Below, in pieces: positions 55,587-63,622 of a stretch of 64,000 nt of DNA; position 1 is the first letter of the stretch, and each line of letters starts with the position of its first letter. The notes under the pieces were generated by a model. The model was not told the DNA's origin. It did no database searches and saw nothing but the letters and a program-made list of their open reading frames with translations. The DNA is from Lachnospiraceae bacterium (GTDB lineage Bacteria; Bacillota; Clostridia; Lachnospirales; Lachnospiraceae): the NCBI GenBank assembly GCA_017550165.1, contig JAFZQH010000029.1, positions 97,847 to 161,846 on the forward strand, given 5' to 3'. Made by a program: the position numbers and the translations under genes.

Positions 55587-56294
55587 TTATACCTCTTTTA
55601 ACTGTGAAAGTCTCATTTTCCTGTATATTATCGGACTGCCCGGTGCAGCATTCGTGCAGTACCGGTTCATAAGCATCTCTTTAAGAAGGGTCAGTTCGCC
55701 TTCGGGGTCATAGCCCTCCTCCGGCACATACACCAGTCCCACTGCGTATCTGGTGGCTGCTGCCAGCATAAGATGCAATGTGACCGAGAACATCTCCTGC
55801 TCCGGAACATCCGTCCTGACGGTTCCGTCTTTTTGCGCCTTTTCATATATGATATGAAATGTGTTCAGCATACTATCTATCATACCCAGGTAGGACCCCA
55901 GGTCGGAAGAGTCCGGATCCGCAGACCTGACATATATATTAAAATACTGGTTAAATCTAAGCAGCGGTTTTCCGTTCCTGTACAGCTCCAAAAAAGAATC
56001 CAGATAATATTCAAAGATTTCCGCTGCGGTCATTCCCGACAATGATGGGTTACGCCTTCGTTTCTTATTGCTTTCCCAGAATCTCCCCCAACACCATGTG
56101 GAGACCGCCACCACCAGGTCCAGCTTCGTGGGAAAATACCGGTGCAGGGTAGTAGTTCCGTATCCGCAGACATTCGCAATATCGGCATAGGATACGGGAT
56201 CGATCCCCTTCTCCGAGAACAGCCTGAAAGACTCCTCCAATATGGTATTTCTCTTTTTCTCCATCTCTATGGCGTCTTTTTCCTGATTACGCAT
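55587..56294 (-). CDS. TetR/AcrR-family regulator
   Basis: 235 residues. The N-terminal helix-turn-helix is ILEESFRLFSEKGIDPVSYADIANVCGYGTTTLHRYFPTK in form, normal for TetR, and residues 60-230 are a helical ligand domain. It has AAGGAAG ahead of the ATG. The gene sits directly upstream of the 2071-residue secreted-protein gene and downstream of a 9-bp inverted repeat and promoter, so it most likely represses its own operon and thereby the surface protein. The inducer is unknown. Confidence 0.88.
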   Translation of the reverse strand: MRNQEKDAIEMEKKRNTILEESFRLFSEKGIDPVSYADIANVCGYGTTTLHRYFPTKLDLVVAVSTWCWGRFWESNKKRRRNPSLSGMTAAEIFEYYLDSFLELYRNGKPLLRFNQYFNIYVRSADPDSSDLGSYLGMIDSMLNTFHIIYEKAQKDGTVRTDVPEQEMFSVTLHLMLAAATRYAVGLVYVPEEGYDPEGELTLLKEMLMNRYCTNAAPGSPIIYRKMRLSQLKEV

Positions 56295-56353
56295 TTCATC
56301 TTCCTTCCGATAACAGAGAAACCTGAAAGCAGATCATTCCCTGTTTCAATTTT

Positions 56354-56378
56354 ATAACGGTACAACATATACCGTTAT
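56354..56378. promoter_or_regulatory. Probable TetR operator
   Basis: ATAACGGTA (56354-56362) and TACCGTTAT (56370-56378) form a perfect inverted repeat with a 7-nt spacer, 60 bp ahead of the TetR gene and just downstream of its -10. Confidence 0.7.
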
Positions 56379-56380
56379 GA

Positions 56381-56409
56381 ATTTTGCCACTATATCATTC
56401 ATTTGTCAA
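56381..56409 (-). promoter_or_regulatory. Promoter of the TetR / surface-protein operon
   Basis: On the minus strand TTGACA (56404-56409) is 17 bp from CAAAAT (56381-56386). The -10 is weak (4 of 6), and the operator begins 2 bp further on. Confidence 0.5.
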
Positions 56410-56448
56410 GATGGCGAACCGGATTTTTTCACTTTTTCAGGCATTATA

Positions 56449-56478
56449 AAAGCGCTGCCTGATTAGGGGCAGCGCTTT
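56449..56478 (-). terminator. Terminator of the hybrid-kinase operon
   Basis: AAAGCGCTGCC and GGCAGCGCTTT form an 11-bp perfect stem with an 8-nt loop, followed on the minus strand by TATAATG. It is 10 nt past the kinase stop. Confidence 0.75.
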
Positions 56479-56487
56479 GCGGAATAC

Positions 56488-58389
56488 TTATTCCGTAGTC
56501 AATGTATATTTATCTTCGGGCAGCAATTCTATGAGCATATCCTCAAGCCGGTCAGGGGGGATAGGCTTGGTGAGGTAGTCGGTAAATCCTTCCGAGATGT
56601 ACTGCTCCCTGGCGCCTGATATGGCGTTTGCCGTAAGGCAGATAACAGGTGTGTTAAGATTGGGGTTGGATGCCTGTTCTCTGAGTTCATGCAGGGTCTC
56701 GGTCCCGTTCTTTCCGGGCATCATCTGGTCAAGGAATATGATATCATAGGTTACAAGGGCTGTCTTTTCAAGACACTCGTCCCCGCTTTTTGCAGTATCT
56801 GTCTGTATCCCGGTTTTCTTGATAAGGGATTTGAACACGGTAAGGTTAACCTTGTTGTCATCTACAACAAGCACCCTGGCATCGGGGGCATACAGTTTTT
56901 CTTTATACTTTTCTTTATCCTTCAGGCGCTCCCGGTATGACTGCTCAGGATCCCCGATGGGATCCCAGGCAACAACCTTCTGCTCAAGGTCGAAAGAAAA
57001 GGTCGAACCTTGGCCGTATACACTCTCTACTTTCAGATCGCTTCCCATCATTTCCAGCAGGCTCCGGGTAATGCTCATGCCCAGGCCGGTGCCTTCGATA
57101 TGGATATTTCTTTTTTCCTCTATCCGCTCAAATTTCGTAAAGAGCTTCTCCATATCCTCCTGCTTGATCCCTATACCGGTATCAGCGACGGATACCCTGA
57201 TCAAAACCCGGTCATTGTCCCTGTCAGCCTTCTTGCAGGATATCTTAAAAGTAATGCTTCCCTTTTCCGTATATTTGGCGGCGTTTGTCAGGATATTGGT
57301 GATGACCTGCTTTATGCGGACCTCATCACCGTTGAGCAGTTTAGGGGTTGATCCGTCGATATCCAGCTTCAGTTCCAGACCCTTGGCATCGGTCCTTACG
57401 TGGATCATGTTGGCAAGGTCATGGATGACGGCGGAAAGATCATAGTCTACGGGGATGATCTCTATCTTACCCGCTTCTATCTTGGAAAAATCAAGGATGT
57501 CATTGATCAGCCCCAGCAGAGTATTTCCTGAGGATCGGATATTCTCCGAATAGCCGAGGATCTTCGGATCATCACATTCCCGGAGCACCATTTCATTCAT
57601 GCCCAGGACCGAATTCAGGGGAGTACGTATTTCATGGGACATGTTGGAAAGAAATTCCGATTTGGCATCGCTTACCGCCAGTGCCCGAATGGAAGCCTCG
57701 GCAGCCCTGTTGGTGTTCACAAGGTCTATGGAATAAAGGATCATGGCCATGAAAGTAAAGGTCATATCCGCCGAATCAATGCCGGGCATCATGATCTGCA
57801 TTATAGGATTTAAGAACGGAATGATCGCAAATATGAGCAGGGATATGCGGACATTTCGTTTCAGTTTTTTGAAATACTGAAGGATCAGAGAGATATCGAC
57901 CATCATTGACACAAAGGGAAGGAAGGTAAATAGCGGGTATAGCAAACCTTCCTTATAGGTGTTTGCTTCATCAAAATAATAATAGAGGTCCGTAAACTGG
58001 AAGATAAAGACAAGCGCCGCCCCCGCAATGAGAACTATATTATTAAAGGTGAACCGCTTAAGGCAGGGATCTAGGTCTTTGTTTTCCGCAAAGAGTTCCT
58101 TCAGGTAGAGATTGGTCGCAAGAAAAACCAGGATGGTCGTTTCGTAGCAAAGAAAGGCATTGATCCGAAGCATCCACCAGGCAAGGGGTTCGGTATTACC
58201 CTCAAAGATCCATATATAGCGATCCGAGATCAGAAGAATGGATGCACTGAGCAGGAGAAAAAACAGAATCTTCCTTCTCCTGCTGCGTACCCCGGAAATA
58301 AGCATGGAAAATGCCACTGCGCCGCAGACATTCCCCAGGGAAAGCATGATATTCAGCTGATGATCTCTGATAAAATCCAAAATATACAT
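56488..58389 (-). CDS. Hybrid histidine kinase with YYFDE-type membrane sensor
   Basis: 633 residues. The multi-span sensor (1-215) begins FIRDHQLNIMLSLGNVCG and has FTDLYYYFDEANTYKEG, both matching the HD-GYP-like protein at 17744-20104. HisKA with SHEIRTPLN (about 253), an HATPase with NILTNAAKYTEKG and DTGIGIKQED, and a receiver with VLVVDDNKVN and IIFLDQMMPGKNG (about 553) follow. There is no Hpt domain, so phosphate must pass to another protein. It is the last gene of a run after the secreted peptidase (30-nt gap) and before a terminator. Confidence 0.9.
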   Translation of the reverse strand: MYILDFIRDHQLNIMLSLGNVCGAVAFSMLISGVRSRRRKILFFLLLSASILLISDRYIWIFEGNTEPLAWWMLRINAFLCYETTILVFLATNLYLKELFAENKDLDPCLKRFTFNNIVLIAGAALVFIFQFTDLYYYFDEANTYKEGLLYPLFTFLPFVSMMVDISLILQYFKKLKRNVRISLLIFAIIPFLNPIMQIMMPGIDSADMTFTFMAMILYSIDLVNTNRAAEASIRALAVSDAKSEFLSNMSHEIRTPLNSVLGMNEMVLRECDDPKILGYSENIRSSGNTLLGLINDILDFSKIEAGKIEIIPVDYDLSAVIHDLANMIHVRTDAKGLELKLDIDGSTPKLLNGDEVRIKQVITNILTNAAKYTEKGSITFKISCKKADRDNDRVLIRVSVADTGIGIKQEDMEKLFTKFERIEEKRNIHIEGTGLGMSITRSLLEMMGSDLKVESVYGQGSTFSFDLEQKVVAWDPIGDPEQSYRERLKDKEKYKEKLYAPDARVLVVDDNKVNLTVFKSLIKKTGIQTDTAKSGDECLEKTALVTYDIIFLDQMMPGKNGTETLHELREQASNPNLNTPVICLTANAISGAREQYISEGFTDYLTKPIPPDRLEDMLIELLPEDKYTLTTE

Positions 58390-58419
58390 ACTTGTAATTA
58401 TCCCTTAAATTCTCCTGAC

Positions 58420-61131
58420 TCATTTTGTGACTTTTACCTTAAAGGTCACGGTCCTGGTGGCCGGGCTGTAGTTACTGTTCCCGGCAGCGGTTACGTTGGC
58501 TGTGATGGCATACTCTCCCTCCGGAGTTCCCTTCGCTATGGTAACCTTGCCCTTACTGTTCATGGTTATCCGCGCATCTCCGCTTACCTTTTTGTATTTC
58601 ACCTTACCCTTACCCTTCCTGGTGATCCCTATCACCTTCGAAACAGATAAGGTCTTTTTCTTTTTGCTGACACTGTCAATACTTACCTTGGCCGTCTTGC
58701 CTTTAACCTTAATGGGGTTCCCGGCTTTATTGATCTTAAAGGATACGGATTTCTTACCCTTATACTTTCCTTTTCCCTTTATGGTTACGGTAGCCTTTCC
58801 GGTCCCGGTATTGTTCTTATAGCTTATATAGTAATCTTTACTGCTCTTTAAGGTTTTTCCGCCGAGATTTACGGAGATATCCGTCTGTTTAAGGGCTTTG
58901 CCCGTGTATGTCTTATCAGTCACGCCAAACACACGAGCATATTTCAGGTTCTTTGCCTGGTTAGCTGTCAGTATCCGAAACTCCACACTCTTTGAGTCCT
59001 TATATTCTCCGATCCCGGTAAGGGTCATTGTGGCGGTTCCGACATCAACGTTATGTTCATAGGATATGGTATAGTCCGTGTCACGCTTGAGTGTTCTGCC
59101 ACCCAACTTCACAACCGGATCCTGAGTCTGTTCTTTCCCGGTATATGTCTTGTCGGTAACTCCCTCTATCTCTGCGTCTGAAAGGGAGTCCGGCTCATCG
59201 ATCACGTATGCCTTGATACTGAAGTTGTCAACAACTCTTCCTTTTCCTTCCGCTTCATCTACCCAGTCTTGTCCGACTTCTGTCCAATCAAACCATTCAC
59301 CAGCATAATATACATAACTCTCTCCGGGATTAACAACTGCCACACAATAATCCGTTTTATTCCTTTCTTCTGCCCTTTTCTTACCATCCTCTATATTAAC
59401 GGTAACCGCATATATCTTCTGATCCTGATATAAAAATGATTCTTCTGCTACTATTGCAATTCTCTCACCCGGCTTAATGACGATACTTCCATCAAGCTTC
59501 TCACGGTGAAAACCCCGATACTTATACGTAGCGTTCTTCTTGCCAAGCAAGGTACCTTCTTCGGGATTTGTCGTATCATCTCCTATCAGATAAACAGAAT
59601 ACTCCACATTAGAATCAGGATTAGCGGTCTTAGTAGCTACACTGTATAAATGCTGATCAGTGTCGGTGTCATTCTTAAATGTATTAGCCGTCTTCATCGC
59701 TTTCCAATCTTTAAATTGCCCGCTGACTGATGTTGGCATATAATCGTAAGCCCATACATTCATCTCGCCGCCAATCTCAGAAAGATCCATATCAAAAGTC
59801 ATGGTTTCAGGATCTTCTATAGACTTGTCGTAATAGGAGATGTAAAAGTATCCTGTATGTTGTCCGTTACCGTCTTCAACACCCCACGAAGCCTTATTGA
59901 TGGTTGCACCTGTTCCATTATCATACCAATCTGTCTCGGAGCCCCAGGAATTCTTGACAATCCATGCACCATTACCGGGAGGCTGATGTCCCTTACGAAA
60001 ATTCTCACTGGAATAATTATCATCCCAACCGACTATACACACAATATGATTGAATGGTGTATCATCATATGTATAGTGTGCCCATGTATTCAGGTTAATG
60101 TAATTTTCTACAATACCCTGCCCGGGGTTAGCCTGATCTGCATGAAATCCGATAGTTACACCGTGGCCTTTCATAAGCTCTGACTTGATCGCTTCAACGC
60201 TTTCACCATCAACATCAACCCAGCGACCTTTATTATCTTTAATGGCATATTCCGGAAGAACATTTCCGTCTACCAATGTCAGGCCCGAATATATATCACG
60301 GTTTGGATAACCGTCCTCATTCACTTCAGGGATTGTCCAATCGTCCTGGGCAGCAAAATACGAATTACCTTCATCTTCACGCTTTATAGCAAGGTATTTT
60401 TTATAGCATATATCATTAAACTGTTCTCTGGTTATAGCTGCAGGATTCGGATATGGGTCAAAATATCCTTCACTGCTTAATCTATATAGCCACTGTTTTG
60501 TATTTTCATCATGAGGCAGCGTGATCAAATGTTTATATGCCGCATCACAAGGTTCTTGAAACACATAGTAAGACATGGCATTAAATGCATTATTCATTAC
60601 TTTTTCAGGATACTTGATCGCATACTGGAGAGAAGTAAGTCCCTCACGACCCTGATAAGGAAACATTGTTTCGTTCACGGGACCGGCACCGGTTGCAAAC
60701 AAGTTTGTAGCAAGTGCATTAATTCCACCACCGTTATAGGGGTAATTCACATCGCCTATGTCAAAATAATATATACCTTCGCCGGCCTGACCGGGATTAG
60801 TATAAGCCGTAATAGGACGCTCTCCGAACCATGTCAAATGCTTCTCCGACAGATCAAAGTCATGGCCATACTCTTCCTTATATTGCGCATTTGTCATTCC
60901 AAAGTCTGATAATATGCTGGTCTCAGCAGCAGCAAGAGCTCCAAATGCCCAGCAGGAGCCCCATGGATTCTGCAGCTTAACAGGTGTGACAACACCCCTG
61001 TCCCTTAAGTCAAATTTGGCCGGAAACGCTTCATCGGCATTAATGGTTGCAGGCGCAATGACAATACCGCCTACGGCCATCGATACTGCAATTATAAAGC
61101 TTAAGACCTTCTTATTGAACGGCTTGATCAT
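58420..61131 (-). CDS. Secreted C1-family (papain-like) cysteine peptidase with lectin-like, MBG and lysine-rich modules
   Basis: I start at the second ATG (61131), which gives 6-nt spacing to GGAGGA. 903 residues; signal peptide ends near NADEA (33). The peptidase domain has the catalytic Cys in NPWGSCWAFG (Cys 60), His in FNHIVCIVGWDD and Asn in WIVKNSWGS. Residues about 447-577 are a lectin-like domain of the kind that follows such peptidases. Two MBG-like units (about 647-797) carry YTGKEQTQDPVVKLGG and YTGKALKQTDISVNLGG, and the last 106 residues are the lysine-rich module from INKAGNPIKV to the end. It probably degrades proteins outside the cell while retained at the surface. It precedes the kinase gene and follows the deacetylase gene. 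Confidence 0.9.
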   Translation of the reverse strand: MIKPFNKKVLSFIIAVSMAVGGIVIAPATINADEAFPAKFDLRDRGVVTPVKLQNPWGSCWAFGALAAAETSILSDFGMTNAQYKEEYGHDFDLSEKHLTWFGERPITAYTNPGQAGEGIYYFDIGDVNYPYNGGGINALATNLFATGAGPVNETMFPYQGREGLTSLQYAIKYPEKVMNNAFNAMSYYVFQEPCDAAYKHLITLPHDENTKQWLYRLSSEGYFDPYPNPAAITREQFNDICYKKYLAIKREDEGNSYFAAQDDWTIPEVNEDGYPNRDIYSGLTLVDGNVLPEYAIKDNKGRWVDVDGESVEAIKSELMKGHGVTIGFHADQANPGQGIVENYINLNTWAHYTYDDTPFNHIVCIVGWDDNYSSENFRKGHQPPGNGAWIVKNSWGSETDWYDNGTGATINKASWGVEDGNGQHTGYFYISYYDKSIEDPETMTFDMDLSEIGGEMNVWAYDYMPTSVSGQFKDWKAMKTANTFKNDTDTDQHLYSVATKTANPDSNVEYSVYLIGDDTTNPEEGTLLGKKNATYKYRGFHREKLDGSIVIKPGERIAIVAEESFLYQDQKIYAVTVNIEDGKKRAEERNKTDYCVAVVNPGESYVYYAGEWFDWTEVGQDWVDEAEGKGRVVDNFSIKAYVIDEPDSLSDAEIEGVTDKTYTGKEQTQDPVVKLGGRTLKRDTDYTISYEHNVDVGTATMTLTGIGEYKDSKSVEFRILTANQAKNLKYARVFGVTDKTYTGKALKQTDISVNLGGKTLKSSKDYYISYKNNTGTGKATVTIKGKGKYKGKKSVSFKINKAGNPIKVKGKTAKVSIDSVSKKKKTLSVSKVIGITRKGKGKVKYKKVSGDARITMNSKGKVTIAKGTPEGEYAITANVTAAGNSNYSPATRTVTFKVKVTK

Positions 61132-61165
61132 ACACATTCCTCCGTGGCTATAAGAGACTATTTAT

Positions 61166-62155
61166 TTAATCCAGTTCATTTAACAATGCAAAACGGTAAC
61201 CCTCGTTCTCAAGCATGGTAAGTACCGCATCGAGCTCGTTCACATTAGATGTGGATGCGTTGTGCATCAACGCGATGGCTCCGTTGTGGTGGTATGTGGT
61301 AAAGTGGTCAAGGACGAAGCCCGGGGCGGGTTGGTTATTCACGTCGTAATCGCCATAAGCGATGCTCCAGAAAACAGTCTTGTAGCCGCAGTCACGGGCG
61401 ATGGAGAGCAGACGCTTGGTGTATGCGCCGGTAGGGGTTCTGAAATATGGATCGAACTCATAGCCGGTGATCTCATAGAAATACTCGGCAGCATCAATGA
61501 TCTCAGATACCACCTTCTCAACACTCTTTCCCCTGAGGTCCTCATGATGAACAGTATGATTGCACACCGCATGGCCCTCAGCCTTCATCCTGCGGGCATA
61601 ATCGCCGCATCCTTCCAGATACATCTTTGTAACGAAGAAATTGGCTTTTGCATTATGAGCCTTCAGCGTGTCCAGTATCTTCACCGTAAGATCCGAGGGA
61701 TAGCCGCAGTCAAATGTAAGATATATTTTCTTGTCATTATCGGTAACGTTTAAGTCGGCGTAGCAACTGTTATAATCGGAAATCTTGAAGGTCTCATAAC
61801 TGCCCGAAACCGTGTGATCCTTCATACGCTTGAAGCTCCAGGTATTGGGATTATCGTCGCTTAAGCCCATATAATAGTCGGTATTGGCAATAACGGCAGC
61901 TCGGATTTTTTCCATTTTGGCCATGGGATCTGTGACAAGCCTGTCCGGTCCGGACGAAGCTTCGGAAGCGGCGGAAGACGCCTCGGCGGATGATGCGACG
62001 GAACTGCCTGTCGCCTCGGTGTACGATGAGGCTGAACTGCCTGTCGCCCGGGATTGGCTGCTATTTACTGCCGCGCTGCCTGAGGCTCCACAACCCCACA
62101 CAGACACTGCCAAAACTACTGCAAGTACCATGCCCGATAATCTCTTCTTGATCAT
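61166..62155 (-). CDS. Polysaccharide deacetylase lipoprotein (PdaA-like)
   Basis: 329 residues. A lipobox VWGC (Cys 22) and a Ser/Ala-rich linker to about residue 75 put it outside the membrane. The NodB domain shows LTFDCGYPSD (metal Asp), HAVCNHTVHHEDL (H-x-x-x-H metal pair), YFRTPTGAYTKRLL and IALMHNAST. This is close to the delta-lactam-forming PdaA group, which deacetylates muramic acid during spore cortex or wall maturation; substrate assignment is inference. AAGGGAGGG precedes the ATG. It lies between the Fic gene (43 nt) and the peptidase (28 nt). Confidence 0.88.
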   Translation of the reverse strand: MIKKRLSGMVLAVVLAVSVWGCGASGSAAVNSSQSRATGSSASSYTEATGSSVASSAEASSAASEASSGPDRLVTDPMAKMEKIRAAVIANTDYYMGLSDDNPNTWSFKRMKDHTVSGSYETFKISDYNSCYADLNVTDNDKKIYLTFDCGYPSDLTVKILDTLKAHNAKANFFVTKMYLEGCGDYARRMKAEGHAVCNHTVHHEDLRGKSVEKVVSEIIDAAEYFYEITGYEFDPYFRTPTGAYTKRLLSIARDCGYKTVFWSIAYGDYDVNNQPAPGFVLDHFTTYHHNGAIALMHNASTSNVNELDAVLTMLENEGYRFALLNELD

Positions 62156-62198
62156 ATACCCTCCCTTGTGACCAGTCTGATGTGACTTATTTTTATTA

Positions 62199-63137
62199 TT
62201 ATATTTCCTTTAGGGGGTTTTGTCCAATAGGGGTGATTTCCAACATATCCAACAACCTCACAAATGTATCCTGCCCGTCCAGACAAGTATCTGTAAGCCA
62301 GCCCTTTTCATTCCTCCACTCAGAAAGACCTCTGTAATAGAAATTCTTTTTCGCATCCTCGATGATAAAAGGTATCACATTATGCCGCAGGCACTCTTTC
62401 AAAGCCACAAGTCTGCCTACCCTGCCATTGCCATCCTGAAAAGGATGGATATACTCAAACTCAGCATGCAGTTCTATGATATCTTCTATCGCAGCATTCT
62501 CTTTTGCATTGTATTTTTCCAAAAGAGACTTCATGTGTTTATGCACTTCCGATGGCTTTGATGTTTCCCGTCCACCAACAACATTCGCACGCTTTTTATA
62601 ATCACCTACTGCAAACCAGCCAAGTGTCGAGTCTTTTGTATCATGCTTCAGTATATAATGCAGATGCTTGATGATATCCTCTGTAAGTTCTTCTTCTGCG
62701 GTATCGATCACATAATCCATCGCCCGGAAATGATGCACCGTTTCCAGAATATCATCAACCGGTATTCCGTCACCAACATCAAGTGTATTGGTTTCAAAGA
62801 TCATCCTTGTCTGATCCTCCGAAAGCTTGCTTCCCTCGATATGATTGGAATTATATGTCATTCTTACCTGCAGTTCATGATACAGTCCTCCGGAAAGCTT
62901 CATCTCTTTTTCTTCCCGAAGCACCTGAAGTACTTTATTGTCGGATACTTCCTTCATAAGAAGCTCCGGAGCCACACCAAGATAATCCGCTATCTTCTGT
63001 ATACTGCGCTTGGAAAGTTTTTCGCTTTTCCCTATCTTCGCTATGGTTCTGGTAGACAGGCCAAGCTGTGTTGATAGCTCAGTTTTTCCAATGCCCTTAT
63101 CTTTAAGTAACTTTTCCAGACCTTCATAGGAGATCAT
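62199..63137 (-). CDS. Fic-family AMPylase-type protein with N-terminal helix-turn-helix
   Basis: 312 residues. Residues 1-60 are an XRE-like helix-turn-helix (KTELSTQLGLSTRTIAKIG; SIQKIADYLGV). An inhibitory-helix motif SNHIEG (about 94) precedes the Fic core, making it a self-inhibited class II Fic protein. The Fic motif is HPFQDGNGRVGR (about 227), complete, with the catalytic histidine. Such proteins transfer AMP to target hydroxyls. Its ribosome binding site is AGGAGGTGATCC, fully complementary to the 16S 3' end. A 12-bp inverted repeat overlapping its promoter points to autoregulation by the helix-turn-helix. Confidence 0.9.
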   Translation of the reverse strand: MISYEGLEKLLKDKGIGKTELSTQLGLSTRTIAKIGKSEKLSKRSIQKIADYLGVAPELLMKEVSDNKVLQVLREEKEMKLSGGLYHELQVRMTYNSNHIEGSKLSEDQTRMIFETNTLDVGDGIPVDDILETVHHFRAMDYVIDTAEEELTEDIIKHLHYILKHDTKDSTLGWFAVGDYKKRANVVGGRETSKPSEVHKHMKSLLEKYNAKENAAIEDIIELHAEFEYIHPFQDGNGRVGRLVALKECLRHNVIPFIIEDAKKNFYYRGLSEWRNEKGWLTDTCLDGQDTFVRLLDMLEITPIGQNPLKEI

Positions 63138-63151
63138 TGGATCACCTCCTC

Positions 63152-63226
63152 AAATCTTTACTTATTTTATCACAATCGCTGCCAAAAGTAAAGATTTAAG
63201 GGCCTTGACCTCAAAAAAGTAAAGAT
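63152..63226. promoter_or_regulatory. Operator repeats and promoter of the Fic gene
   Basis: AAATCTTTACTT (63152-63163) and AAGTAAAGATTT (63186-63197) are a perfect 12-bp inverted repeat with a 22-bp spacer; a third AAGTAAAGAT lies at 63217-63226, 31 bp from the second. On the minus strand the -35 TTTACT (63187-63192) is inside box 2, and TGA-TAAAAT (-10 at 63164-63169) adjoins box 1, at 17-bp spacing. Confidence 0.7.
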
Positions 63227-63250
63227 GACCCCAGCTAGAATGACCACATG

Positions 63251-63278
63251 AAAAAGGCACCTGCAAAAAACAAGTGCC
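63251..63278 (-). terminator. Intrinsic terminator upstream of the Fic promoter
   Basis: On the minus strand GGCACTTG pairs with CAGGTGCC (8 bp, one G-U) and is followed by TTTTTC. Confidence 0.65.
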
Positions 63279-63527
63279 CGTAAAGTACCATTTGACATTC
63301 ATATGGACTACATAAGCAACATGCAGCTGCTCATCATATTTTTTTTCTGAATTTATTAAGCGACGATAATGTATAATTCTTACCGGACTTAAGCGTATAT
63401 TATCTCACCAAATCAAGACTTTTTGTTCTAACACTCTTTATGCACTAAATCAAGCTTTTTCAAGCCGCAGATTTTCACCATATCGCGTTTTATGAACGCC
63501 ATTTCCATGATTTTACATAGAAGAGTC

Positions 63528-63566
63528 AAAAAAGCACCTACACTTGCATATTGCAAAAGTAAGTAC
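63528..63566 (-). terminator. Second terminator behind the GNAT gene
   Basis: On the minus strand GTACTTAC pairs with GTAGGTGC and TTGCA with TGCAA around a 3-nt loop, followed by six T residues. Confidence 0.6.
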
Positions 63567-63592
63567 CTGTTAGAATTTTCAATTTCGGTAAC

Positions 63593-63622
63593 GTTAAAAG
63601 CCCCATGGCGAACCACAGGGCT
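63593..63622 (-). terminator. Terminator embedded in the last codons of the GNAT gene
   Basis: On the minus strand AGCCCTGTGG pairs with CCATGGGGCT (10 bp, two G-U) with a TTCG tetraloop, then TTTTAA, where TAA is the stop codon. Confidence 0.75.

Larger units (their letters stand above)
63227..63593. other. Gene-poor gap with two minus-strand terminators
   Basis: No supported coding region. It holds two T-tailed hairpins (63251-63278 and 63528-63566) that share the start AAAAA-GCACCT-CA. The 250 bp between them have no convincing frame; a TTGATT-17-TAGAAC pair on the minus strand near 63410-63440 is a weak promoter candidate. It could encode a small RNA or be a decayed insertion. Confidence 0.4.

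Noticed and set aside
14838..61131. Sortase-anchored surface proteins
   Set aside because: No LPXTG-like motif followed by a membrane span is found at the ends of the secreted proteins, and no sortase gene is in the window.
63428..63616. 62-residue minus-strand frame between the Fic and GNAT genes
   Set aside because: It overlaps the GNAT 3' end and runs through two terminator hairpins; no ribosome binding site and no family resemblance.
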